A stretch of 64,000 bases of DNA, taken from positions 75,482,520-75,546,519 of the forward strand of contig NC_058339.1 in assembly GCF_905475395.1 (NCBI RefSeq). The letters are read 5' to 3'. Made by a program: the position numbers and the translations under genes. The notes beneath the pieces were generated by a model, which was given only the letters and a program-made list of their open reading frames with translations, was not told the DNA's origin and searched no databases. Below are positions 38,501 through 48,100 of the stretch, piece after piece (position 1 is the first letter of the stretch; each line of letters opens with the position of its first letter). The stretch comes from Chrysoperla carnea (taxonomy: Eukaryota; Arthropoda; Insecta; Neuroptera; Chrysopidae).

Positions 38501-41500
38501 ATTGGTCGGGTACAGCGGTTTTTTTGTTTTTAATAATGTATTAAGGTTTTAACTTTAAATAGTTTTATTTTTATAACATATCATCCATCTAACGTTTTAC
38601 CATAAAACCAATGTTAAATATACCTACTTTTGAAGTCATTTATTTCTTTAAATAATCGGGCAACCTCTCCTAAAATTTTTAGAATTGATTTATACTTAGT
38701 CCAATTTGATATAAAAAACATCAAGTTTTTTATTTAAAATTAACTTGATGCTCGTACACCCTTAAGTGTATGTTTGAAATAAAGACAGATGAGGATTGCA
38801 TCGCGCACGATTTAATCATAAATTTGTTTGTGCTTTAAAGTTAAACCACGCGCCATACTTACCACTATTTTTCTCTTTCTTAGGTTCTAATCTACAGCTG
38901 TTTTGTAATGATGTTAGATATTGTCGAAGAATATTTAATATATCGAAATTATAATTATGCAAGACTTGATGGTGGCCTTATGTTGGAAAAAAGACAGTCA
39001 GAAATTGATAAATTTTGTTCGGATGAAGAAATTTTTGTATTTTTAATATCTACTAGATCGGGTGGTGTTGGATTAAATTTAGTGGAAGCTGATACTGTGA
39101 TATTTATGGATCTTGATTGTGTGAGACAATTTTTTTGTCAAATTTCCTTCAGCTTTTCGCATATGAATAAAGGAAAATTGTTGTGGGATCTTCTCTGAAA
39201 ATCTCGTTCTGCGTCTATCATTTCGGCTACCGGATCACTGTATAAGATTGAACACTCTCAGGTGCAGTGACATGACTATCTTCACAGACAGCCAAGCAGC
39301 TCTTAAATCCTTCAGCTGAGTCTATCTAACCTCAAAGGTAGCACAGGACAGCCGTACGTCCTTAAATGAGGTGGCAGAACAAATCAATATAAACCTGGAA
39401 TGGGTACCGGGACACAGAGACATTCCAGGAAATTGTGAAGCCGACGAGTTTGCTAGAAATAGCACAATACTGTCACACACGAACATCAATCGGCATCCGG
39501 GAGTTCAGTTCACGAACTGCAAGCTGCTCCTTAAAGAGAATATCTTAAAAGGGGCCAATCTTAGATGGAGGGAGGAGCTTACTTGTGGTAATACAAGATA
39601 GATGTGGTTTGAGTAAAATCGTAGGCGTTCCGAAGATCTTACATTCCTTCCAAGGACCTCTGTTACCAAAATTGTTGCGGCTATTACAGGACACTGGTTG
39701 TGGCATACTAAACGCCTGGGTCTGGCAGTGTATCACGACTACTGCAGGAGCGGTCACAGTGGGGAGGAGGAAACAATATTTCATCTCCTCTGTCACTGCC
39801 CAGGCTCTTACCATGAGGAGTAAGGGCCTGCTCAAGTAAGTCTTGAGTCAGCCTCTCTTTGACGACCCTTCCGACCAAAGTCCGTCGATATCAAATCACT
39901 CCTGCTGTTCTTAAACAGCACCAAATGGTTCATGGAGTAGTGGCCAGGGATGGGCCAAACCTTTTTCTATATCCCAATGGACCCTATGGTCTAAGTGTGT
40001 CCCGCCCCAGGACAGCCACTCTAACCTAACCTAACCTAACCTAAAGGAAAATGATCAGGAAACTAAAGAAAACATTTTTCCGCGTATAAATAAAACCAGG
40101 AATGTTTCTTAGATTGTATAGTAACTCGATGAATTTCTGGAAAAAGTGAATTTTTTTTCCTTATTTTATTGCAAAAAGTTATATTTTTGAATTGGGATAT
40201 ATATTTGGTTTTAATTTGAACTTTATTATAGAATCCACAAGCTGATGTTCAAGCACAAGATCGCTGTCATCGCATTGGACAAACAAAGCCAGTAGTGATT
40301 TATAAATTTTTATCACTTGGTACCATTGATGAAAAAATTTATAAAAATGGTGAAATGAAAAGACGTTTAGAAAAAGTTATTATTCAAAATAGTAAGCAAA
40401 ATGATTTCTTACGATCATAAATTTAACTAAAGCTAGCGTTGACTGACACTTTCAAAGTTCAAGAAGTCGGGAGATAAACTAGAAATATTGAAAGATAGTG
40501 AAATTAATTTAATTATGTCACCGAATCCAATTAATATAATTATGCCACCGAATTTTCCATAATTAAAAATTAAAAATGTCGTAACTTTCGAATTTATTTA
40601 GTATGAAACAAATAATCATAAATAATTTCTTTATTTACTAAACTCAGCAGGATTTACAATGAACTATTAAACTACACGATTTCTAAAGTCTCTCGATCGA
40701 ATCTGGAGAGGTTTCAACCCTAATTAAAGTATTTTGTAAACAAACATGTTTTAAAAACGAGAAGTGGGAGAGTGATAAAATTTTTACAAAACAATATACA
40801 AGGGCTCTAAAGAAGGCAGTTTCATTTATCGAATGATATGAGATAAATTTCAGTGCGATAATTATTTCAGAAGATTTTAAGTCCGGAAGTGTCAATTTTA
40901 CTTGGAAAATAAATATATTGCCTAAAAAGCTCGTACGGGAATTTGTGTAGCTCATTTTCAAGAAAAATAAACAAACGTTCAAGTGGCTCAAGCACATTTG
41001 TCGAAAATTATTTTTAAAATTTTTGTACGTTTCTAACTTTATATAAAATTTAGGGATAACATTTTTCACATTTCAATCCTTGGTATTTTAATAAAAATTT
41101 TTGTCAAAAATAATTTTGATGTCTCGACAAATGTTGATAAAATTTTGATAAAAAGTTAGTGTCAAAAAATTTTTCTTTAATAATTTTGATGTCTCTGCAA
41201 CTTTTGTTTAAGTTGTTTTTTCATAATAGATTATAGTAGGGGAGCCCAAGAGAGGATTTAAGTAGTAATTCGAGCGCATCAGATTAAGATATGAGGGGTA
41301 CCTTGGACGTTTTTTAGTACCTCCACCAAATATTAGCCCTAAATATTGGAAGACGCGCGTAGGGCAGACGATCAGAATTGTAAAAACGAAATTGCCATAG
41401 GTGAATTAACTCGAGCGCGTCAGCTTAAGATATGGTGGGTTAATTACATGCTAAAAAATGTAAATTTCAATAATTTGAAAAATTTTGATCCTGCTCGAGT

Positions 41501-42068
41501 TACTACGAGCAACTTTGCAAGCCTCCCATTTCTTTTCGTCTCGCTAAATCATCAGATTATTGAAATGTATATTTTTTAGCATGTTATAAACCCATCATAT
41601 TTTAATCTGACGCGCTCGAGTTAATTCACCTATGGCAATTTCGTTTTTACAATTCTGATCGTCTGTCCTACGCGCGTCTTCCCATATTTAGAGCTAATAT
41701 TTGGTGGAGGTACTAAGAATTGCCCAAGGAACCCCTCATATCTTAATCTGACGCGCTCGAGTTACCATACAAATCCTCTCTTGGGCCACCCTATTATTAA
41801 AATGGTCCTTTTGTATAATATATTTATTTTTTTTACAGGTCGATTACAGAAATCAAATTATACAAAGGCCAGAAGTGTTGATAAAGATGACCTCTTAAAA
41901 TTGTTGAAGTCTCTAGAGAGTACAAGGGAAGTACGTTCTTCAAATTCGAATATAAGTGTGTTAACAACTGCTGAACTTGATGAACTAATGGATCGAAGTG
42001 ATTTATATAAACAGTTAAATGAACATTTAGCAAAAATCAATGCTCAAAAAGAAAACAAAATCATTTGA
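32596..42068 (+). CDS. HELLS: HELLS/LSH-type SNF2 chromatin remodeler, copy A
   Basis: HELLS (plant DDM1) slides nucleosomes using ATP and supports DNA methylation and silencing of repeats. Proposed exons: 32596-32935, 34720-36145, 36962-37754, 38884-39120, 40232-40391, 41839-42068. They join in frame to 1061 residues. The helicase core starts near residue 427 ([16 protein letters not shown]), with Walker A DEMGLGKT (about 458-465), the DEAH-box position as DEAQ (about 575), [27 protein letters not shown] and [14 protein letters not shown]. The tail [15 protein letters not shown] matches the HELLS C-terminus. The N-terminus is long and charged, with coiled-coil character, and carries a 9 x 11-residue repeat (322-420). 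All introns after the second exon match copy B in place and phase. The first junction is the weakest: it needs the second AG of TTAGGTAG as acceptor. No core motif is broken, so it is probably functional. Confidence 0.87.
32931..33155 (+). repeat. Family F repeat abutting the first coding exon of HELLS copy A
   Basis: Matches 3592-3812 from ATAAATGGTAAGTAATCAGG onward. The exon's reading frame runs into this repeat and stops at TAA (32941-32943). The repeat's own GTAAGT (32936-32941) is the only strong donor for the exon. Confidence 0.85.
33165..33650 (-). mobile_element. LINE-b 3' fragment in intron 1 of HELLS copy A
   Basis: Reverse-oriented, GC-richer block that begins with the LINE-b 3' end (GGTTAGG..., AGAGTGGCTGTTCTGGGGCG). 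It matches the inverse of 39230-40046, including the AACCGTTTGGAGCTGTTTAA block. The open frames seen here (33055-33270, 33228-33599) lie on the strand opposite to the element and are not genes. Confidence 0.82.
33655..34330 (+). repeat. Degenerate family A copy in intron 1 of HELLS copy A
   Basis: Left blocks (TTTTAGTCCCAAGTTTGTAA, AAAATTTTGGTATAGGTGTT) and right blocks (GGGCATTTCAACAATTAACT, AATTAATTGTTTGTTTTCGC) are kept. The centre carries deletions and about 300 bp of unrelated AT-rich sequence. Confidence 0.75.
35343..35639 (+). repeat. In-frame coding minisatellite, 9 x 33 bp (11-residue repeat)
   Basis: Nine consecutive 11-residue units of the form (I/V)xNExQExxSE, for example [22 protein letters not shown] and [11 protein letters not shown], lie between the coiled-coil N-terminus and the helicase core of HELLS copy A. 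Unit length is constant, so the reading frame is kept. Copy B has only a short linker of about 30 residues at this point. Confidence 0.92.
36485..36620 (-). repeat. Family A 3' fragment in a HELLS copy A intron
   Basis: Reverse-oriented blocks CATGGGTAAACATCAGTGAT and GTTCTATCTCTAACGGTTTA match the family. The intron is 36146-36961; the rest of it shows only short AT-rich inverted motifs near 36740-36795. Confidence 0.75.
37876..38765. mobile_element. Long palindromic foldback element, family B, in a HELLS copy A intron
   Basis: About 890 bp. The left arm begins TTAAGGATGTACGAGCACCA and the right arm ends with the inverse (TGCTCGTACACCCTTAA). Shared arm blocks include TTGCCCGATTATTTAAA and ACATTGGTTTTATGGTAAAA. 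A second inverted pair sits inside (GAGCACGGTAGTGGGGAC near 38190 and GTCCCCACTACCGTGCCC near 38464), so one foldback is nested in another. It has no open frame. Confidence 0.87.
39230..40046 (+). mobile_element. LINE-b fragment (RNase H to 3' end) with (CCTAA)n tail, in a HELLS copy A intron
   Basis: Seen in broken frames: [10 protein letters not shown] and [19 protein letters not shown] (RNase H), then [18 protein letters not shown] and [20 protein letters not shown] (C-terminal zinc-binding block of Jockey/R1-like LINEs). The 3' end is CAGCCACTCTAACCTAACCT and continues as about four CCTAA units to 40046. Several frameshifts and stops make it inactive. Related 3' ends lie at 33165 (inverted), 50200 and 63310. 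Confidence 0.9.
40425..40735 (+). repeat. Degenerate family G (hAT-like) MITE
   Basis: Shares with 47516-47850 the blocks GTCGGGAGATAAAC, GATAGTGAAATTAATTTA and TCTTTATTTACTAAACTC and the end GAGGTTTCAACCCTA. It starts about 30 bases after the fifth exon of HELLS copy A. Termini are eroded. Confidence 0.68.
41236..41795. mobile_element. Foldback MITE in the last intron of HELLS copy A
   Basis: About 560 bp with inverted arms of about 240 bp. The ends are TAGGGGAGCCCAAGAGAGGA and TCCTCTCTTGGGCCACCCTA. Arm blocks include TTGGTGGAGGTACTAA and CCATAGGTGAATTAACTCGA. The motif CTCGAGCGCGTCAG and variants recur four times. The element ends 43 bases before the final exon (acceptor at 41837-41838). 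The frame 41346-41579 lies inside the palindrome and is not a gene. Confidence 0.9.
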
Positions 42069-42340
42069 CCAACATCTTAAAGGTTGGCAATTGTGATTTT
42101 TTTTAGTCCCATTTATTTTTGCTGGAATAGAAAGTGTAAAAAGATGGGAGAAATTTCAAATAGAATTTCGAATCAATTCTATTCACTATATAACTATTTT
42201 GTTTATTGGGCCGATATCTAGTTTAAAAAAAAAAAAATTGTTCTACGCGCTCTCATATCGATTTTCGGAATTTCTTCTAGTCCGATCCCATAATTCTCTT
42301 TCACATTTAGTTTGAAAAGATACCGATTTGAATTTTCTTT

Positions 42341-42830
42341 TAAGGTAGTACGAGTGCTAAGGCAAGTTTAAATTTGTGGTTGAAATTATTTGTACCTTAT
42401 TTTCAACTTTGATGATGAATTTTGTTAAAACTTCATGAATGTAGACGAAAAATATGAATACAATTTTCCGATATCTGCCTTGGTTTACGAAATGTTTCGA
42501 AAATATTTTAAAATTACACCAAATATCGAAAAATTTTATTCTCACTTTTCGTCTTTTAATTTGTGTTCTCACTATACCGTGCTCATACATCTTTAATCAA
42601 TCGGGCAAACGGGTTTTTTTTTTTCAATAATTTATTAAAGTTATAACTTTAATTTAAATAGTTTTTTTTTATTTCCACCGACTAGTTTTGGAGAAATCTA
42701 TGAAAACATATCATCCATCTACCGTTTTCCCATAAAACCAATGTTTGATAAGCCTACTTTTGAAGTCATTTATTTATTTAAATCCACAAGCACTCCCTCC
42801 TAAAATGAGTGCACTCGTACATGCTTAAAA
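42341..42830. mobile_element. Family B element with TIRs, downstream of HELLS copy A
   Basis: Left end TTAAGGTAGTACGAGTGCTA, right end GTGCACTCGTACATGCTTAA. Interior blocks (TATCTGCCTTGGTTTACG, CCGACTAGTTTTGGAGAAAT) are shared with 37876-38765. Non-coding. Confidence 0.78.
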
Positions 42831-42992
42831 TCTTATGCTAGATTAGAATTGTTGTTTTAAGGAATAGCAACAATTGATATGAGTGGCACCCAGATCAGAG
42901 TCCTTTTTTTCACCAATTTTTTAACTTGAATAACGATCCTATTTTTTGATTTGGATACCGGTCTATATAAGCAGGTTTTTGTGATAAAAAAC

Positions 42993-43021
42993 TGTGTTGA
43001 ACCTGTGAAAGGTTCAACACA
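42993..43021. other. Perfect hairpin, 12-bp stem
   Basis: TGTGTTGAACCT and AGGTTCAACACA flank a 5-base loop. It is not followed by a T run of the kind that would mark a pol III terminator. Role unknown. Confidence 0.7.
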
Positions 43022-43415
43022 TCTTATTCTTTATTATTTTAAAAGGTTTTCTTACTATCAGTATTTTCAAGGGAATTAGAAGTAGGAAGTTTAAAGTAGA
43101 AGAATATGATTTTTTCTTGATGTTTGATAAATTTAAATTTATTTATCTAATCAATTATCCATTATTATATTAAATTTATTTGCATATTGCATGTTTAAGC
43201 TGTCACAACAGCCATTTTTTTGTTAAATCCCTACTTTTGAAGGAGAACATTTTACAGGATGTTTCATTTTCGATGCTAGTTTTGAATATGCTGTCATTTT
43301 GGCGTTTTATGGCAAGTAAAGTATATTTGAACGATTTGCCAATGAAATAATTTGTTGTAAAGCGGGGGTTATTTGATCGTCTAAATCTTTCGATTTAACG
43401 CCTATTGACTTTGGT

Positions 43416-43462
43416 AATGTCATGTATTATGGACTTTTCACTTGTCCATAATACATGACATT
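43416..43462. other. Perfect hairpin, 19-bp stem, 9-base loop
   Basis: AATGTCATGTATTATGGAC (43416-43434) pairs fully with GTCCATAATACATGACATT (43444-43462) around TTTTCACTT. No flanking gene explains it. It could be the centre of an eroded palindromic element. The rest of 42831-44809 has no gene that I can recognise. Confidence 0.85.
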
Positions 43463-44809
43463 CTCCTACAAAAGCCATATTTAAAAATAATTTCGAAAAT
43501 AGAATACCCTCTACCAACAGTCTGCGAAAAAAGACTCAAATGCTGGATCCACGTTTGGTTTTTAATTTTTAGTACGCCATTCCTATTAAAATTGTATTTA
43601 TTTCCATAATGTAAAATTAATTTTTTGTAATAAATATTGTGATATTTTTTCGTAATTTCGTAGATTTTTATTCATATTCATTGAGAACCACAATTTTTCT
43701 GTCTCCATTATTTGGTGTGTAGAAAATGAATGAACTGGTGTTTTACTGCGTTTCGAAAGCTCGAATAAATAGATCATGATTCTTAAAAATTTTTCTTCAT
43801 GAACGTGTCCAACCAGCTAAGATTCTTCTTTATCAAGAATGTATGGAGTAATTGTTTTTGAAAAGTACGCCTTTTACTTCCCTAATATTTTCTCATTTTT
43901 AATTGAAAGCATTTTTTTAAGTGTCTCAAAAACTGAGATTACGTAAAATTAAAAAAGACCGTTCATTTGTCGGTCTTGTCACAGACAAAACTGTCAGAAC
44001 ACGCGAATCATTTGATAGATATTTACTTTGCTTCGAGTAAATTTTCGATCTCCTGTCCAGTAATGCGTTTTCGCCACCGTTTTCAAAAAGTTAACTTTGC
44101 CGAGTCGGATATCAAGGGAATCATCATGCAAAATTGAAGAGTATGGTTCAAATAGTTGAGCCCAAGAGTCTTAATAAAAAATTTTCATTTTGTTGGGAAA
44201 GAGACAATCAAAATTTGATAAAATATTGGGATGATTCAAAATTCTATCCTGCAAATGTGTCAGAAACAAATCGTATGTAGATTGTGATCCGGAAATAATC
44301 TTCAACTGAATTAGTCTATACAATGACTGGTATTCTTATCATATTAACTTGAACAGCATCCTTAAAAACACATTTTTGTTTTCAATAATTGTAATGTCGT
44401 GATTTTTTACACAAAAAGCGATGAATATCCATAGGCAATAGTCTCAGAATCAAAAATGAACAAATGTCGAAACAACTTGAATACGCACCTAACTAGTCAG
44501 TGGAAATACGTTTCATAAATGGTCGCATTTACAGGACTATATTGTTCAAATTTATGTGGAGAGATTTTCGATGGGGGGTAGAGGAGTTTTAGAGGTTTTC
44601 TACGCAACTTTGTTGATTAACACTTTTAATCAACATGTTAAAAACTACGACCTACAAAATTTTCAGCCAATTTAGTGAAAGATTCCCCATAAGAATTCGA
44701 TAGCTTCATTTAAGCTCTTGCATTGCTATTAAAATTTTTCAAGAACTCGAATTTGCCAACAACCTCTTAAATTTCAAGCCGTTCTAAAATGTCTTTCAAA
44801 CACTACTCT

Positions 44810-45075
44810 GGTGGAAAAAATATTTGAAGAAAGTGTAAGTCTAAATAAGTCTTAGAAAACTCTGCAAAAATCTTAGAAACTCTGAAAAAGTTTTAGGAAC
44901 TCTGAATTTCTCAACGTTTTTGGATTCGACTGAATAACTCTGAATTAGATCCAAAAACGTAGTGAAATTCAGATTTATTCAGAGTTCCTAAGACTTCTTC
45001 AAAGTTTCTACGACTTTTTCAAAAATTTTTTAAGACTTATTAAGACTTATTTTTTCTTCAAATATTTTTCCCACC
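44810..45075. mobile_element. Palindromic MITE next to the BEN/zinc-finger gene 3' end
   Basis: About 266 bp with imperfect inverted arms over almost its whole length. The left end is GGTGGAAAAAATATTTGAAG and the right end is its inverse CTTCAAATATTTTTCCCACC. Arm motifs such as TAGGAACTCTGAA recur. It lies about 120 bases past the stop codon of the minus-strand gene, possibly inside its 3' UTR. Confidence 0.83.
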
Positions 45076-45195
45076 ATTTTAGTACGTGCCCCCTAGACTT
45101 AAATGGCCCATTTAAGGTCCGGATCTGCTCCTGATCTAAAATAAATTTTTTTAAATAATTTTTTTTCAATACTTTATTAAAAATTTTAAATCAAA

Positions 45196-48100
45196 TCAAT
45201 TAACATAATAATGAGACCCTTTAGCTGTGATTCCATGCCGTGATCGTAAATGATCCCAAAATGTATACTTATTTTTACAACATTTATGACATATTCTACA
45301 TTCCATCGGTGATAATATCTGTGCATTATGTACCCGTGCTATGTGTTTACGTTGATTCGATTTCGATGATAAAACTTTACCACAGTAAGTGCATGGAAAC
45401 GATTGAAGTTGTAAATGAGTGCCATCTGGTTTTGCTACGCCATAATTATTATTCCTATGTATTGGCTTATCGTTAATATTTGTATCGAATGGGATGTATT
45501 CACTTTTAATAGATTTTCGAAAATCTGTAAAAATTAAAAAAACATACATTACTTAAATTTTACAATAATTAAGACAAAGTGATCATTTTTTGGTTGGTTG
45601 TTGAATCAAGCCTTGTTGTGACCTTTTCGATCTTATTGAAACGTTAACATATATGTTGAAAATTTCCATTTTGATTTTAGAACTCATTACAAGAACTTCC
45701 CTATGAGAATTAGGTAAAATTATTAAGATTAAAGGAAATTAGGGAATGTGTTAAAACGAAAACATGAAGCATAACTTTCTTTATTTGGCACATAATTTTT
45801 AAACATAAAATAAATTTTATATTTTTTAGCTATGGCAGATTTGATAATCATATCTATGCGACCCTTTCCCTCTAAATAGAGAAAATATTAACAAGAAGGT
45901 GCCAGCAGAAATATTTAACCGAATCTTGTACAAATTTGATTTTCTTTTCAGAAGGTTAGCATAAAAAAGATCTCTTAACAGATCTATCAATCAAAATAAA
46001 TTATTTGCTTTGGTATTTTGCTTTGTAAACATTAAAGAATTGAAATATTTATTTGAAATTAATTTAACAATATTAATGATAAAAATTTTGAAAAAGTACA
46101 ACAAGTACCAAAAATATTTCGGTATAAAATTTTTTAGGCTTTTTTATTTATTTTTTAGTAACAACAATCTATACTTATATAAATTTAAATAATTGTTTTC
46201 TTTTAAAAATGTTCAGTAAGTTAAGGCTGTTGTCTTTTAATGGGCATAGCGTCAGATAATTCTAAATTTTTGAATCATTAACACAGTGGGCATTGGAGAG
46301 GTTGTGTTTTTAACAAGTTTTTTAATTCTAGAAAAAATTAACTGTCAGAAATTTTAAAATACTAACTGAACTTTTAAAATACAACATTTTATTTTGGACA
46401 GAAACAACTATAGTTAGAGTATTGTGGTTAAAGAGAAATAAAAGTATATTAGCAGAATTTTAAACAACTCATCGTACACTGTATATTGTTTGAGAAGCAA
46501 TTGAGTGGTAGTTGGTACAGTATAGGTAAAAATTATACATTATTTCACTATACAAGCTTATCTACTCTTACCGTGCATCCAAATATTGTCCAAAACTTTG
46601 TGACAATATTATAGCAAGACAACAGCCTTAAACAATATTTTAATCAGCCTCTTCCATAATCTTAGTTCAATTTAAAATCCACCAGTTTTGTGATATTATT
46701 CTAGCGAATCTCGTACTTCGGGCGGAAAATATGGGAGAGGCTTCTTTTTATCTACAAATATTGAAATAGACAACCTAATTGTGTTCTGTAGGTATATACA
46801 GGATTTTTCAAAATTGCACGGCATTGTTTTATTAAATTATTTTTGGAAATATGTTTATTTGAACTTTTTTGAGCTAGAGAACATACACCTAAAATATTGA
46901 CCGGGAAATTTTGAATATCCTATATACAAAACTATTTTTTCCAAAAATAGTGATTTGCATATTTTAAACACACGCCATAGAACCAATAAATTGATCTGAT
47001 GGAAATATTTCTTTAAAAAAATCAAAAAAGTGGGAATAAGACAAATTAATAATAAATTAATAGTAATAAGACTTAGAAGAGCAGAGAAGTTTTTATTTTA
47101 AGGTTTTTAACAAAAATTATCACAAAATGTATGAAATTTAATATTCTTATTTTATGCTTGGCATCGTTGCATATGTATTCAAGATATGTCATTGTATTAC
47201 CAAAAAATTATTTTATTAATAAATGATATTTTTCAGAGAAATATTTCCAACTGGGTGCTCATAAATTCGTTTTCTTTAATGAATTATATTCATAGATCTA
47301 GCGCCATGCTTGTTATTTGACCGCTTAAGGTTTACCGCAATTGAAAGAGAAATTCTCGGCTAAGAAAATTTTGGTAGAGTCATAAATTGTTAGACACAAT
47401 CTTGAAAATAGCCTCACAAATTTTCAGTCTTTCTGATAGTAATTGTCAAATACTACGCCTTTAACTTTGACTACACTTTTGAAGACAGTCAGTTGTATTT
47501 CAACTTTATTACAACTAGGGTTGCCACCTCAAAGTTCCGGGAGGTCTGGAGATAAACCAGACAGTCGGGAGATAGTGAAATTAATTTACTTATACCACTG
47601 AATTATAATACTGTTCGATATTTTTTTATGTTTTGTGTACTCAATTTTTCCATAATTAAATATTTAAATAAATATGCTTCAAGTAATTTAAAATAAAAGC
47701 TGCTCAGAATTGTTGAATTTCCCTGAATATGAAACCAAAAGAAAATCTTTATTTACTGAACTCTGAAGAATTTACATTGATGGATCGAGTCTGGTGAAAT
47801 TACACGATTTCGAGTCTTCCAATCAAATTTGGGAAGGTGGCAATCCTATAATTACAACATAAAAATAACATAAATTTGCAGCCTTCTTTATCCTGAAATT
47901 TTTCAAAAGCATCACTACAAAACATCGAAACAAAATTTTTGATTCAGTCTATGCTACACTGTTACATATTATATATTATTGAAAATATAATTCTTTTTTT
48001 TGAAAATAAGTAATAATTCTGTAAAATTCCCCTGTGAATATTTAATGGAGATCTTCTGGTGATCGAATATGCTGATCGCTAAAACAAAAATTATAAATAA

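Noticed and set aside
39371-39839. Open frames on both strands in a HELLS-A intron
   Set aside because: These are broken pieces of LINE-b (RNase H and C-terminal block) and their shadows, not host genes.
41346-41579. 77-residue open frame starting MEDARRADD
   Set aside because: Falls within the palindromic MITE 41236-41795.
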